Below are positions 42,189 to 55,020 of a stretch of DNA of 64,000 bases, piece after piece. The DNA lies in assembly GCA_029204225.1 (NCBI GenBank), contig CM055109.1, forward strand, positions 41,336,544 to 41,400,543, written 5' to 3'. The number at the start of each line of letters is the position of its first letter. Within the stretch, counting starts at the first letter, position 1. The notes under the pieces were generated by a model. The model had not been told where the DNA came from. It did not search any database and was given only the letters and a program-made list of their open reading frames with translations. Both the position numbers and the translations under genes were made by a program. The DNA comes from Diphasiastrum complanatum. Lineage: Eukaryota > Streptophyta > Lycopodiopsida > Lycopodiales > Lycopodiaceae.

Positions 42189-42684
42189 TGTCATTCCCAT
42201 GATTGGTCTCGGGTAGCGTGTCCATGCTAGGGACCGGTAGACCAACAACCCATAAGTTAATTGTGACTATAAGGGAATTGGGGCCCTTATGTGTACATGG
42301 TCATAATTAATGGTTGTAGGCCTAAACACATGGTGGTGGAGTTGGTATGGGTCTATCAGTGAGTCATTAGGGAACTGGATGACGTGGCCCAATTAGGTTG
42401 CAGAGGTGTCTAGTGAGGTGTCACAGTGCATTACTAGTGGTGCATGGGCCTTGGAGGGTATAAGTATGCCTATTGGGCTCTCACTAGTGTATGTTTGATT
42501 TTGTGATTAGTAGCTACATGTTGTTAGTGTGATTCCTCTTTCCATGACTGTGATTGATCCATAGCTTGGGGGCTAGATCCGTACGATCTAGGTTTGGTTG
42601 GGCTGGTTTATCCATCACCCATTCCCTTGTGTTGTTGCTTTGATTGGTATGCTTAGATTAGTATCATGTGTGTAGGACTTTACA
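42189..42684 (+). repeat. Family-C LTR, most complete copy (496 bp)
   Basis: The LTR starts TGTCATTCCCATGATTGG and ends GACTTTACA, with TATA-like GGTATAAGTATG at about 42457. Flanks are CTATC on the left and GTATC on the right, a possible 5-bp target duplication with one mismatch, which would make it a solo LTR. Alternatively the right flank GTATCCCTAGC is a worn primer-binding site. No family-C coding adjoins it. Confidence 0.75.
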
Positions 42685-43141
42685 GTATCCCTAGCAACTA
42701 TTACTAACATCGGTTCAATGCAGGTCTTAACCCTCTTAGTATAGTTTGGTTAAGCAAAGTTAACCAAGGATGTGGCAAACAATGTGGGACCAACATTTTT
42801 CTTCTTATCAAGGCTTCACCTTAGGATGTATTGATATGGTACATGACCCCAATCTCTTCCTTGCATTTGGAGGCTCACAAAAAATTTGGTGCTCGCAACA
42901 GTGCATGCTTGAAACTCTAAAACTGCCAAAAAATTTCTAGTGCCCGCCCCTGCACATGCGTGCTCGTGAATATTTTTAGCGCATGTGCATAATGTGTGAA
43001 AATTTATAGCGCATGTGCATAATCTGTGCTTGTCTTTGTTGGGCATTTGCTGCCCTACCTGTGCCACATGTCGCACTGGCACCGCGTTGGGGCCAACAAA
43101 TGCCCAAGCAGTGTCTTTAAGGCCCAACGAAAAAGGGGGCC

Positions 43142-43158
43142 GGGGGGGGGGGGGGGGG
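43142..43158. repeat. G17 homopolymer
   Basis: Seventeen consecutive G, preceded by GGGGGCC. It could form a G-quadruplex or could be an assembly artefact. Confidence 0.9.
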
Positions 43159-43767
43159 TGTGACTAGATTTTAAATTGTAAAAAAAAGAGAACTTTCCAT
43201 TTTTAGCAACTTGTCAAGATCTTTCATATTGTAATCACCATGGTTCGTATTGTGTATTCCAATAGAATTGTGAAAGTTTCTATCAAATTTTTTGAACTAA
43301 AATAGAAATCCATAATGTGGAGTCAAAATCTCTTATACTAAATTCACCTATCAAGTGTCTAACAAATCAATAATCAAGATCATACATGCTTGTAAAGAGA
43401 GTCTAGTGGTATATAAATTTTGAACAAAGTTTTTGAATTTATTTATCAAATAAGACAATACTCTAGATTTTTTTCCACATCTTATGTTTACTTTAGGCAG
43501 GAGTAAAAGAAAAGTCACTCTACATATAGAATGGTTTTTTCTATTGACCTTTAAGGGGTGCTTACCATTCCACATTACATTGAAGAAGGTACATCACAAT
43601 TTCTTTTTTTTTTGAATTGCATTCATTGGCTGTATAGCTGTTGTTCTTGTTCTCTTTCCTTCTCCCCAAGCACACCCCTCTTGCAGCACAGAGAGAAATC
43701 TGGCCAACACGAGAACGAGAATGAGTATAGAATAGGAATTCCCTGAAATCTATGGCGACACCAACAC

Positions 43768-43770
<3 letters not shown>

Positions 43771-43799
<29 letters not shown>
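43771..43799. repeat. (CT)n microsatellite
   Basis: A pure CT run of 29 bases, about 100 bp past the stop of the minus-strand RING pseudogene. Confidence 0.95.
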
Positions 43800-43802
<3 letters not shown>

Positions 43803-43895
43803 ATTGCATCATCGCTTCTTCTTTCTTTCATCATTAACTCCACGCAACGTTCAGGAGGAGCTTCAAACTTTTCGGGAGTTGTTAATCTGGACCCC

Positions 43896-44616
43896 TCAGA
43901 TGAACAGGTTTAGAATTAGAATCGCTTTTGTTTCTCCATGCCTTTGTGCTGCATTGTTTAAGGCAATGGTTTGTTCTGAGAGAGCTGCTACACCTCCTCC
44001 GTTCACCGGAGCTGGAGGATTCAAAGTTTCTTGGCCTGCGCTTCCATGCGGAGTGTTGGAGTCAAAAGTTATGGTGTGTGATTCTGGGATGAGACTCACT
44101 CGGCACAGAGGACAAGTGGAGTGGGAGAAAAGCCACATGTCAATGCATTCGAGGTAGAAAACATGACCACACTTAGGCAACAACCGAGTTTTTTCTCCTT
44201 CTCGAAACTCGCTTAGACAGACTGCGCACCCTGCAGGATGTTTTGCGATCTCTGCAGCCGAGCATGTCATAACGGAAAAACTTTTAATGACCTTGCGATC
44301 GCCCCTCGTTCTGTTGCTCTAGTCTTCGATGGACAGCTTGCTGGCGTGTGGCATTAATCTCAGCTGGCGGATAAAAGTATTTTCTTATGACGTATACGCC
44401 AATAACGATGACAAGAAGCACCAATGATATCCCCAAAAGCACAATATCTATTGTGTTACTGTAGTGGTCAGCATTAGGAACTGAATTGCTGGAAGAAACT
44501 ATAGGTTGTGTAATGACTACGTAGGGGTGATCACTCGAACTGGAGACCACAGGCAAGGAAGACACAACATCAGCACTGAGGCTGCGACGTCCTGTGAATC
44601 TAGACCTCAAAGTCAT
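43896..44616 (-). pseudogene. ATL-type RING-H2 E3 ubiquitin ligase, frameshifted
   Basis: ATL proteins are membrane-anchored E3 ligases that pass ubiquitin from E2 to targets. From ATG 44616 the frame gives a Ser-rich N-terminus, one membrane segment (IDIVLLGISLVLLVIVIGVY) and a basic stretch, and stops at 44284-44286. An overlapping frame resumes at VIKSFSVMTCSAAEIAKHP and carries the RING: CAVCLSEFREGE, LLPKCGHVFYLEC, IDMWLF and CPLCR, ending at 43896. The break falls at the GLD motif, expected just before VIKSF. In the RING, the fifth zinc ligand (His of V-F-H) is Tyr. The Pro two before the third Cys and the E2-contact Trp are kept. ATL genes usually lack introns, so a frameshift is likelier than an intron. 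Confidence 0.85.
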
Positions 44617-44640
44617 CTTGCAAACACTCAATTGCACCAC

Positions 44641-46850
44641 CTCCTTCCCTACACACGCTATTACTCACCTTCAGATTCAAGACTGCTTCCTTAGCTCCTC
44701 CTTCGGCTCAGCAAGCAAAAGAATTGCACTAACAATCGAAAAACTGCATGTAATTTATAAACGATCAATTTTGCCATATGATCTTTATGCCTGATCTGCA
44801 ACCTTGAAGCAATTTCGAGAAAGAATTGCGCTTGCAGTGGAGTTGAGGGGAGGGGATCGCAGGAAGGCAGCCTCATCTTTCTGTGTTGGCGCGCCGAGGC
44901 GAAAGGAGGCAACGCCACCATTACATGCCTCTTGCAATAGCCGGAAAGCTTCGCTTTAGGCAAGAACTTTCCTCCGTCTCTTCTCGTTTTTTCTATTGCG
45001 CGTTCATCTGGTAGTACTTGCTTTGAAAATATGTTTCGCACTATGCACGAAAACCTACTATTGGCCCTTACAATGCATACGTTTCCATGAAGTCACTTGT
45101 TCAAAGACTAAGTTTGAAACCCTAGAGATGGTGAGGATCACATGTTTGGTGGCCCTATTGTCATGCCTTCTCCTATTGATGGCGATGTCGATAGAGGTGA
45201 GCCATATGATGTGTGTTACACGACAATCCCTCGCTAGTATGAAATTCTCATGATCACGGGTTTCCCAATCACGAGAAACGGGTCGTTGTGGTACCACCTT
45301 TTGTATCATTATTCATTCGTCCCAGGTGCTACTCCCATCATCATCTTTTGGAGCTCCTCGTAGCAACCTTTCAACCCTCCCTTGCTCCTAATATCTTCTT
45401 CGTCCCCTTTCCAACAATTTCACCTTTTGTCCATGACACTTTTGCATGTGTTCAATTTGTGTTTTCACCCATCACCACTCTTGCTAGCCTCTCTCTTCCT
45501 TCCACCACCTCCTCTTCTAGTTCTTTCTTTCTTTTTCACTATGTTGCACCAATTCCCTTTGAAAAGAGCTATTACTGGCCCCATCATTGCTACTTTGGCT
45601 ACATTCAAGCTTAATTTCTTTCTTGGATCATGTATCTTTTGGTAGCATCACCCACTCCACATGTTCTTTTCTCAAGTCCGAAACCAGATCCTCGGAATTT
45701 ACCCACCTCTTCATTAGCCCCACTTAATGAAGAAAACATAGTTGGTGAAAAGGGTAGAAAATTATAGAACAATTCTTATACATAGAACGGTTTTTAAATG
45801 TCGGCATATTTTGCCCCTAGAGGACTACGGATATCTATTACAATATTTTGAACAAGCTTTATTTTACTTTATCCTTATTGATCCCTCTCTTCTCTCTCAT
45901 TTCTTTTTTCTATCTCTAACATCCCCACCTGCAGAAAATCAGACCTAGAGGAGGATCAAAGCTCTATGCACCGATGGAGGGAGAGAATTCATCTCCACAC
46001 ATTTTGCCTCAAGGAGCTTTGGTAGAATTGATGTATTTTATAAGTCATGAATTCTCTATAAGAATCTTGATCATCTCTTGCCAAAACTTGACTATCTTTT
46101 TTGTTTGAAGTAACATTTGAACAAGAGATTGCAAAATCCAACATTAACATCTGATAATTAGAAAACAAAGATGTGTTATGAGCAAAAGCAATGATCTATT
46201 AATATATAGAATATATCACAGAAATTTTATGCAAATCAAAACACTTATCTTGTTGAGAGAGCCACTTAAAAAATGATTCTATATCTAAAATAGTATCTCG
46301 TCCACAACTATAACCATCTTTTGCTGGGAAGATTGAACCAGCAAAAAATTTAAATGTAAACACGTACTAAACAAGAACTATGTGGTATTATACCACAAAG
46401 GCCTTGCCATGTCATAATAGCAATCCTACAATTTTAGGATTTGGATAAGGCTTTTTCAATACTGGTGCGAGAAATTATTTTGTGCAATGAATATATATAT
46501 TGATTTTGAAATATGTGCACGATCTTGATAACTATGTTTAGTAGTTTAAGTTTGAATCTTAATTTCAGGCCGAACTATTTTCTTTTTTGCAAGTCTTTTA
46601 GAGATTTAAGATTCTTATTGACGATTGTCTTCAGTATTTCTGGGGATACTTTTGCTTTGTATTCTTTGTTGTGTCGACATGCCATGCAAGAATAAATGAA
46701 ACAACGCTTGTCGATGTTTTTTTTCAAAATAACATGTGTATAGATGGTGGTTTTCTTTTTTTTCACAAAAGTGTTTATTGGATGCTTATTATTTCAACTT
46801 AATAACTAGGGTATTTAAATTTTTGGCATGTTGGATGAGGAGTTGATAGA
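44641..46850. other. Upstream region of the RING pseudogene and unassigned sequence
   Basis: 44641-45041 would hold its promoter and leader. The minus frame 44691-45041 has no known domain. 45288-45645 is T/C-rich with overlapping stop-poor frames. 45650-46850 is AT-rich. A CCTGCAGAAAATCAGA... block near 45930 is unremarkable. Confidence 0.35.
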
Positions 46851-46854
46851 GTGA

Positions 46855-47040
46855 GATGTGAATACTGAAATGTGAATATCGTGGATACTGAAGCGTGAAT
46901 ATCATAAATACTGATCGTGAAACTCTGAATACTGATCGTGATACTCTAAATATTGATCGTGAAACTCTGACTATTGATTGTGATACTTTGAATACTGGTC
47001 ATGATACTCTTAATACTTTGATTGTGACATTATTTTAATA
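46855..47040. repeat. Left arm of a foldback-like array, GTGAATACTGATC units
   Basis: Imperfect tandem units of about 21 bp such as AATACTGATCGTGAAACTCTG recur about eight times. The reverse complement of the unit forms the array at 47530-47880. Confidence 0.75.
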
Positions 47041-47529
47041 GTACAATTGTGAATAGAAAATAGCAAATTTTTCTAAATTCTAAAATTGTGATTTTCTTAT
47101 ATCGAATGTGAATTTCATTAATTATATCAAATTATGAAGTTAGTAAGTACTAAATCATAATATTTGCTTCACTTACAAATTTGTAAGACCTAACATATCT
47201 ACTAGAAGTGATTCCCTTAAGTGGATTAATTTGTAAAAATTTGCAAGTTAAGAAAATCATTTATCAAGGTTTATGAACTTGCAGATAAGTATTCATATTT
47301 AGCTATACAGTTTTCTCACTCTGAACTTCTCCTATGCCTATTGTAGAATAGTCAATTCAACTGCAAACAATCCAAAATGTAATGTCATGAAAATGATCAC
47401 TTCAAAAGTGACTACTAAAAGTAACCAAGATTAGCAAGTGCAATCTTTATTTTAAATAATCACATTTTAACATTCATAATTTGTATTTAGAAAAGTCCAT
47501 AATAATCACGATTACGTTGTAGAGTATTT
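47041..47529. other. AT-rich spacer between the inverted arrays
   Basis: About 490 bp of AT-rich sequence with no open frame of note. Confidence 0.5.
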
Positions 47530-47880
47530 TAGTATTTAAGAATATTCAAGATCAATATTCAAGATCCGTATTCACAATATTCACGATCACTATTCACAAT
47601 ATTCACATCAGTATTCATCATTTTCTCATTATTCACGATTAGTATCTCATAATATATGTTTCTCAGTATTCACAATTTCACATCAGTATTCACGATTAGT
47701 ATTCACAATGTTCACGATCAGTATTTGCAATATTCATGATCACTATTCACAACATTCACGATGAAAATCTTAGAATCTCAGTTTCTCAAAATCTCAGTTT
47801 CTCAGAATCTCAGTTTCTCAGAACCTCAATTTCTCATAATTTCAGTTTTTCAATATTCGCAATTTCAACGATCACAAACC
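47530..47880. repeat. Right arm of a foldback-like array, TTCACGATCAGTATTCAC units
   Basis: Tandem units such as ATTCACGATCAGTATTCAC repeat about ten times with variation, in inverse orientation to the left arm. From 47770 a second, 16-bp unit (TCTCAGTTTCTCAGAA) repeats four to five times. Confidence 0.75.
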
Positions 47881-50721
47881 ATCAATAAAGTAATCTTTAT
47901 GACGCATTTGTGAAAAGTCGATCATAACTTCATCCAATATGGAATACATTGTCTATATGTCCTACGAAACAAAACACAATCACAAAATTATAATTTGATA
48001 GAAATCAGTACCTTGAGCTAAGAAATTGTAGTTCTTATTGGTGAAAACTTATTGATGAATAATATATGTCACAAAAGGTGTAATAACTACAATTTCATAG
48101 CTCAGTAAACAAAAAACAAAATAAAACACAATATTTGAGCTTTGACCATTTTTTATACTATTCAAGACAACACCCACATAATATGCTTTAACTTTCCCTT
48201 TGTTACAAACTCCAATGACCGACCTGAACACATAGTATTGCCTTTGCAAGGCAAGGCCAAAAATTTCATAACATCCAGAGTTTAAATAGTTTCTTATTAT
48301 TCTAGCTTTTTCCAATACATGTTCTTGCCCATTGTGTGAATCCAAATATGTGTCTTAGGATTAGGCTAACATAAACATGCATGAAAACCTCTGTAAAGAT
48401 GGCCCTCATTAAGATCTATTATGAATCTTAAAGTCTATGAAAAAGTATAAAAAATCATATACAGCCTGATAAAATCAAATTCAAATCGCCATACATTTGC
48501 TCACAAATTCAATTGCATTGCAGGGAGAAAAGAGCAATTTACATATGAAAACTCTCATATACATGTTTGCAATTTCATTTAAAATTTTGACATTCAGTAA
48601 TTTCAGTTCATAACCATATTATGCTATATTCCATATAATTAGAATCACCAGAAAAATCATGTGCCTTGCACCATATTACAAACGCACATGACAACCACTA
48701 GCCATCAAATCAGGCTCATGTAACTCAGATCCCAATTTGCATTTGGATACGAATCCTTCATTCAAAAATAGATGGCCAATGGTAGCATAAAATTCTTCTA
48801 TACTATACCCCATGTTACGAGCTCACTCTGAAAATTCAAGACAAGGAGACTCACATCCAGTCTTGAAGTAACACACCCACACATATCTTCCGTAGTCGAA
48901 TGTCACTGCAAGAAACGTCCAAAGAACTTAAAACGACATACCTCTTTAAGAATCGTAAGACTCCCATAGCCTGTTAGCTCTCAATCTATCACAAACAACA
49001 TGATAGTCAAATAAAATCATACTTTCTGATCCTCGTGGAATGACTGTAAAATCACTTCATCCGTAGAGGGATGCAAATTTTTCTTTTTGGTAGTCAAGAT
49101 CATCCATGCACTAAAAAATCTTGAAGCTATAAGAAGTGACTTCTGCGAAGACCTTTTGTAAAAGCCAGCACCAACTCCTGTCAGACTTCACTTAAAAAAC
49201 AACGATTCAATTTGAAAAACGACTATCCTTCTTGCACGCAAACAACAAACTAGTAACACGATACTCCTTGCATCTAAACAATGATTTTCCAACAACAATT
49301 TGATCTGTGAAGCCACAACCAGCAGCAATACTTCCTTCAACAAAAATCCAATTGTAAATCTAAGTAGCAAACTCCTTTTGCATGCAACCACAATTTCCAG
49401 TAGCGATTCTTAGCAAGGAATAGGAACAATCTGGTTAGCAGCAATCTTCAACAGGGAATAGAAACGATTTGGTCAACACTGATCTCTCTCTCTCTCTGTG
49501 TTTGTAATAGCACCAAGCTGTTCAGTTTTTTCAGTTGCAAAGATGAATAGATTTCCTTGTATGAAGATTTGTATTGCCGCTGAGGGTCCTTCATTAATCG
49601 ATATCGTTGTTGTCCACGACCTCTAATAGTTTCGTAGCAGACTACAGCTGAACTGCAACATACGTTTTAGAAAAGTGTCATCTTCCTCTCGTAGATCCGA
49701 TATCTTAGCAGCAACAACTACTGTAGCAACGATCTTTCCATCAGGTTAACTATTGATGACTCTTTAACAAAGTTCTAAACAATACTAAAGCCAAGTGCAT
49801 GCTGGCTCATGCATCACTTCCCAAATGCTTCTAGGCTAAAGCTATTTCCACTACAACTTACATCCATAATAGATACTCGACTAAATCCCTCTCAAGTAAA
49901 ACTCTTTACAAGGTTTGGACAAGATATAAGCCTTCAATGAAGAACCTTTTGAGTATTCAGATGTATCGCCTATGCGCAGATCTCAAAAAGAGATAAGGAA
50001 TAAATTGGACTTGCAAAGCCTTAAATCCATCCTTATCCTCTACACTTCTTCATATAATACAAGTTGTACGACCCCGATACCCAGTAGATATTACATGTAC
50101 GACCCCGATACTCTAGATTGAAGCTCTATTGATTGAATGACATTAGTTGTGCTTATATTTAGCTAGAATTTATGGTGATTTGATGATGATCTTTTGAGTC
50201 GTTTATGATTTTTCTTGAATTACTTTCTTTGAAGTTTCTTAAATTTCTTCTTGTTATAATGTTATAATGGCATTTAAATGAGATTAATTCATAAGTGGAA
50301 CATGACAAGATCTCACATTCCCACATTTTTATAAATGGACTAGACCTATGGCCTTGTGATTCTCTATTGTTTGCAATTTTTTGAAATGAGAAGTCCAAGT
50401 CATGGGATAATCTTGGGATTCTCATAAAGTCTCTAGTTATGTGTATTCATTTCTACTTCATGATGTCTAATCATGGCATCTTGTATAGAGTAATATAGAT
50501 GTAGAGGCTACTAAATATAGTTCAAGAGTTTTGGGTTCTTTCTTGATGAGGAGATCGTTGATAGATCTCAATATGTTTGAAAATATATATGAAGGCTATT
50601 CTTGATTATCCATTTTAGTTCCATTGACATGGGGATGATTGGTTTGAAAAATGCAAAAAAAAAAAGAAGCTTTTATTTGTAAAATTCTAGGATAAAATGT
50701 TTTTTTTGCTAATATGTAACA
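47881..50721. other. Stretch with no recognised gene
   Basis: 2.8 kb of AT-rich sequence. A minus frame of 98 codons (48049-48345) has no recognisable domain. A short (CT) run lies at 49483-49496. Confidence 0.35.
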
Positions 50722-50794
50722 TCCGTTGTAGTCTAGATGGTTAGGATACTCGGCTCTCACCCGAGCGACCCGGGTTCAAGTCCCGGCAACGGAA
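50722..50794 (+). tRNA. tRNA-Glu (anticodon CTC)
   Basis: The 7-bp acceptor stem TCCGTTG/CAACGGA pairs perfectly. The anticodon arm is CTCGG-CTCTCAC-CCGAG with CTC as anticodon, and the T arm is CCCGG-GTTCAAG-TCCCGGG-like with GGTTCAAGTCC. Internal promoter A box TAGTCTAGATGG and B box GGTTCAAGTCC fit the consensus. There is no intron and the discriminator base is A. The sequence looks like a normal functional nuclear gene, the only one in this repeat-rich part. A T5 run follows 27 bp downstream. Confidence 0.97.
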
Positions 50795-50820
50795 AGCTCC
50801 CGAGACATACTAGACTCACC

Positions 50821-50825
50821 TTTTT
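50821..50825 (+). terminator. RNA polymerase III terminator of tRNA-Glu
   Basis: TTTTT is the first run of at least four T after the tRNA gene, 27 bp past its end. Confidence 0.75.
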
Positions 50826-51136
50826 GCATTTGCATTTAATTCCTAAGTAGAAGTCTCCATGGCCTCCACAAGTTCCATAACAACAACTCTTAAAAACACC
50901 ATGTTTTGTTGAAATGGATGTTGAACTAAGAATATTTAGTTTCATGCATTTTCAACTATCTCATGGGCCAAGACTTTTCCTGTCTAGTGTTTCATGAGAA
51001 TTGAAACATGCCCACAAGAGGACAAAAAGTAACAAAATTGGTAAGAGTGCTAATTTAAACTCGCCTCTTTTACCATTCTTATATACAAAAAAACATGTGC
51101 ATGCTAAAATATGTAGTTGTATGTCACATATGCGTG
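50826..51136. other. Non-coding stretch after the tRNA
   Basis: AT-rich, nothing recognised. Confidence 0.4.
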
Positions 51137-51366
51137 TTGCAAGGCCTAGCTAGAGCATTTTTTACTAAAAGATGTGTTTTATTCATAAGCTTTTCATTAA
51201 AGATCTTAAAACTTAGAAAATGAGCTTGTTCGAATTTTTCAAGCTATATGTTTGCAAGGCCTAGCTAGAGCATTTTTTACTAAAAGATGTGTTTTATTCA
51301 TAAGCTTTTCATTAAAGATCTTAAAACTTAGAAAATGAGCTTGTTCGAATTTTTCAAGCTATATGT
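51137..51366. repeat. Perfect 115-bp tandem duplication
   Basis: TTGCAAGGCCTAGCTAGAGC through CAAGCTATATGT occurs at 51137-51251 and again at 51252-51366 with no difference I can see. It must be a very recent duplication or an assembly doubling. Confidence 0.95.
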
Positions 51367-52350
51367 TACTAATAACCACTTTGACATTCATTTCAATCAA
51401 AACGCATATTGGAACAACATTCAATATGTTTGTTTGAATGTTGAACTAATTTGTTTCTAGTTGTAGCTTTTGGGGCCACCTTTTTAGGCATAGTCTTACA
51501 TTATATGAGTTTAGGCAAGATTTTTATTTTTCAAAATATGTCAAATTATGATTTATTGTGCATGTGTAAGACAATTCATAAGACTTGCATGCACATATTC
51601 TTAGATATAGACATGATAATTCAAGCTCAACATTTATTTACATTTAGATAATGATGATCCTTAAATCTTATCTATGCAACTTGGGTTAAATATTTTGAAA
51701 TGACTACATGCTCTTGTTAGACCTAGATTATCTTTTTGGCCTTGCCTTGGAAAGGCAAAGATATGGTGAGGCATATTTTCGATAAAAAGTTTAGCTGGAT
51801 CCGACGTGGATGTCGCAATCTGACGGATGATGTGGTGCGATGTCCATGTCTTCAATCCAACACCTCGCATTTTTTTACAAAACCTTCTACAAAAAATATG
51901 CTTTGGAATCTGGTGCATTTTGGCATGTTGGGATCCATCGTTTGTTTGGTTTTCGCCATTTTCACACATTTCTACAAATTCTCCCTCCTTTTTGTAGGTT
52001 TTGGAGCGTTTGTTGCGGTCTACTAGCTTCCATTGTGGTGATTGTAGTTACTTGTTTTGTGTTTTTTTTTTGTTGGGAGAAAAAATTTGTTGCGTAAAAT
52101 TGGTTTTATTTGTTTGTGTGAGAGAAAGTGAGGATATGGGTATTAGAAAGTGAGGACAAGGAAAAAGAATATGAGGGAAAAGACTATTAGAGAAGGCCAA
52201 GGATATTAGATGGTGATTAAAATGAAAGTGTAAAGTAGATAGTTACATTGCTGGAATGGTAAAGAACAGAATTGTAATAGATGGTGTAAAGATATAATGG
52301 TAAAGATAGAAATGTAATAGATAGTGTATAATGAAAATTGAACATTAAAG
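51367..52350. other. Stretch with no recognised gene
   Basis: AT-rich with T-rich runs. The 96-codon + frame at 51736-52026 has no domain. Confidence 0.35.
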
Positions 52351-52592
<242 letters not shown>

Positions 52593-52954
52593 ACATTGGA
52601 AATCATGGTTGGTAGTGACAATGCCAAGCCATTTGATAATTATCGATATGCAACACAATTTTTGTTGTCATAAATATTTACATATGGGACACGAAGTAAA
52701 AGCATCTGACATACTTTCTCCCTCAAGAGACATCATCTGCAATGACAAAATCACGGTATTGTGCACACAAACTAGGTATTGTTACTCATGTAGCAATCAT
52801 AAAAGGTTTGCAATGCCATGATCCAAGTATTTATAGATTAGTTGGTTATATAAATGCCTCTTTTGTTGGTCCAACATTTTCACTCGCCCGTGGATCACAT
52901 CCCCTTGCTCTTGGAAAGCAAACAAGCCACACAACAGTAAGTTATCACCATCAT

Positions 52955-53225
52955 GTAAAACCCTCTCTTTAGTCTAGAAACATGAAATACAAGATGCACT
53001 TTACCAATTTTATGTCAAACTAACTTATTAAAATGTCGCTTATAATCTTGACAATTTCCAAGGTCCATGATAGTGCTACGATACCTTCAAACATTCATTT
53101 TTTTTAAGGTCTTAGAGTTTTTTGATACTTGGAAAAACACCAATCTCCTACCTCAAACTCTCTTGGCATGCCATTTTGATTGGCAAACATTTTGGCTTGA
53201 ATTATCACTTGTTTCACATATAAAT
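52955..53225 (-). pseudogene. Chromovirus integrase C-terminal relic
   Basis: The minus strand reads AKMFANQNGMPREFEVGDW near 53215-53155, KYQKTLRP, and further left GKVHLVFHVSRLK near 52975-53010. Both are blocks of the gypsy integrase tail in the right order. No other part of the element is visible, and the compound microsatellite lies to its left. Confidence 0.65.
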
Positions 53226-55020
53226 CTATTTCTAAGCTGAGATTTCATATTGACCTAAAAAATTCCAAGATAAATCAACTAAACTAGTTGACATTTTTCA
53301 CAACACACATGGCAACAATTGAGTAAACACACATGGCAACAATTGCAAGAAAATTCAAAACAGAGATGGGAGAAGATGCTTGATATCACGATGACTTGTT
53401 TTGAATATGCTTGGATTACTATATCACAAAAACCAATTGTCATTCAAAATATTTGTAATAATAGCATTGTCCTTCTGCAACTCCCAATTTCCACAACATC
53501 ATATTGGAATCGTGTTTAAATCAACTACAATAATGAGTAGGAAGTAGTACTGGCAACTTGAAACTATTAGGAAAAACAAGCAGCAATGGACCAACGAACA
53601 ACATATGAATAGCTCATGTATGATGTTTTCCAACACCAAACATTTTCTTACAACAAACTATTGGAATTGTTGCTAATTATGCATAAGCTATCATCAATGG
53701 ATGCAACAAGAATTAGAATTTTGTATCAAATAACCACCTCAATATCAAAGTGGTTATTAATACTCATATCAACATTGTGAAAGATAATATGGAGAAAAGC
53801 CAAGAGCCCAAAAAAAGATGTTAGTAATTTCAAAAGTAAAATTTACATATCAAACTTCAGTTGTAATGTGGATTCCATTGATGTGGAAAAATGAAATCAT
53901 AAATTGGCTTAGTATTTTAGCTATTTGCAAGGCCTATTGAAGCTAAAATAGCTTATGCTTTTCTTCATTTTGAAGGCTCAGTCGACATATGTTTGGTGGA
54001 ATTTGTTTTTTGAAAAATATCTACATACACAACCATTATTTGATAGTTGGGTAAAGTATAAGTAAGTGTGTACTAAAGTCTTCTTGAAAACCATTTTGAG
54101 AGAAGAAAAATTAGAAAACATTCTTGTAGTAGGAAAGTTATTGATTGCGAATTCGATCGACTTGTATCAGAACTAGAAAGTTCTATTACAAAAAATGGTT
54201 TGTTAAAACTTGTTCTTTGTAAGTTGTATTCAGCTTCATGTTAGTAAGAATTAGGATATGTGAATTGATGCAAGGAATGAAATTCCTTCTAATATTATAT
54301 TCTTTGGAAAATAAAACCTCCGATCGAGATTCTAGTTACAAAATAGTACTCTTTGGAAAATATTCTCTCTTAGAGGTAACTAGGTTACAAGATTTTTAGT
54401 TAAAAATGTGTTGTTTACAGATTTTATGAAACTTGTAGAGATATGCTATGTAGAGAATCATCGTGAGATCATAATTTCTTTGCGCAAATTCTTAATCTTG
54501 TGGATCTACATTTATTCCTTAAACTGTGTATGTATGCATGCATAAACTAGTTAGTAAGGCATAGGCATGTTGATGAGAATTGTTTGGACACAATTACTTG
54601 CTGGTTAATAAGATACATCGATAAGGATTACTTATTGACCTAGGATGGATTTAGAAATATTGAATGTGGTGTTTTGAAATTTGGGCCCACACCTAAACAT
54701 ATAAAATTTTCTAAATCAGGTACAATTGATCGAATTAGGAGTGTTACTTCTAAGTTTGTTGGTTTAAATTGCAAAGTATATCCCTCAATGATACTGTAGT
54801 TTATTTGTGTTATTTATAAGTCACAAAATTTATGAGCCAATTGGGATTCATTTAGAGGGTTATGTGCATAGAATACATGTGAGCTTTTGGCTTTAATCTT
54901 TCTCGATTGAAAAAAAGATGGAATGTTATTCCAAAAACTCAGTCGGAGTTGGATAGTTGCTGTAAACCAAAAGTAGAACTTCATTTAATGAAGTTTCAGT
55001 AAATCTTAAGTTATTCTAGA
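53226..55020. other. Stretch with no recognised gene
   Basis: AT-rich. I looked for the family-C LTR that should lie left of the relic at 55021 and did not find it. Confidence 0.35.

Larger units (their letters stand above)
42685..43890. other. Stretch with no recognised gene, containing a G17 run and (CT)n
   Basis: A 29-bp unit with AGCGCATGTGCATAATCTGTG is doubled at about 42970-43030. GGGGG-CC-G17 lies at 43135-43158. (CT)n at 43771-43799 lies just downstream of the RING pseudogene. No coding seen. Confidence 0.4.

Noticed and set aside
43896-44616. Reading the RING gene as two exons of a working gene
   Set aside because: No GT-AG pair sits at the right place between the two frames, the frames overlap at the GLD motif, and this family is usually intron-free. 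A frameshift fits better.
45288-45645. Overlapping 108- and 87-codon + frames
   Set aside because: T/C-rich low-complexity sequence (many Ser, Phe, Pro) with two open frames at once and no domain or splice evidence.
46855-47880. CRISPR-like array
   Set aside because: Repeats are imperfect, vary in length, lack unique spacers of uniform size, and lie in a plant nuclear context.
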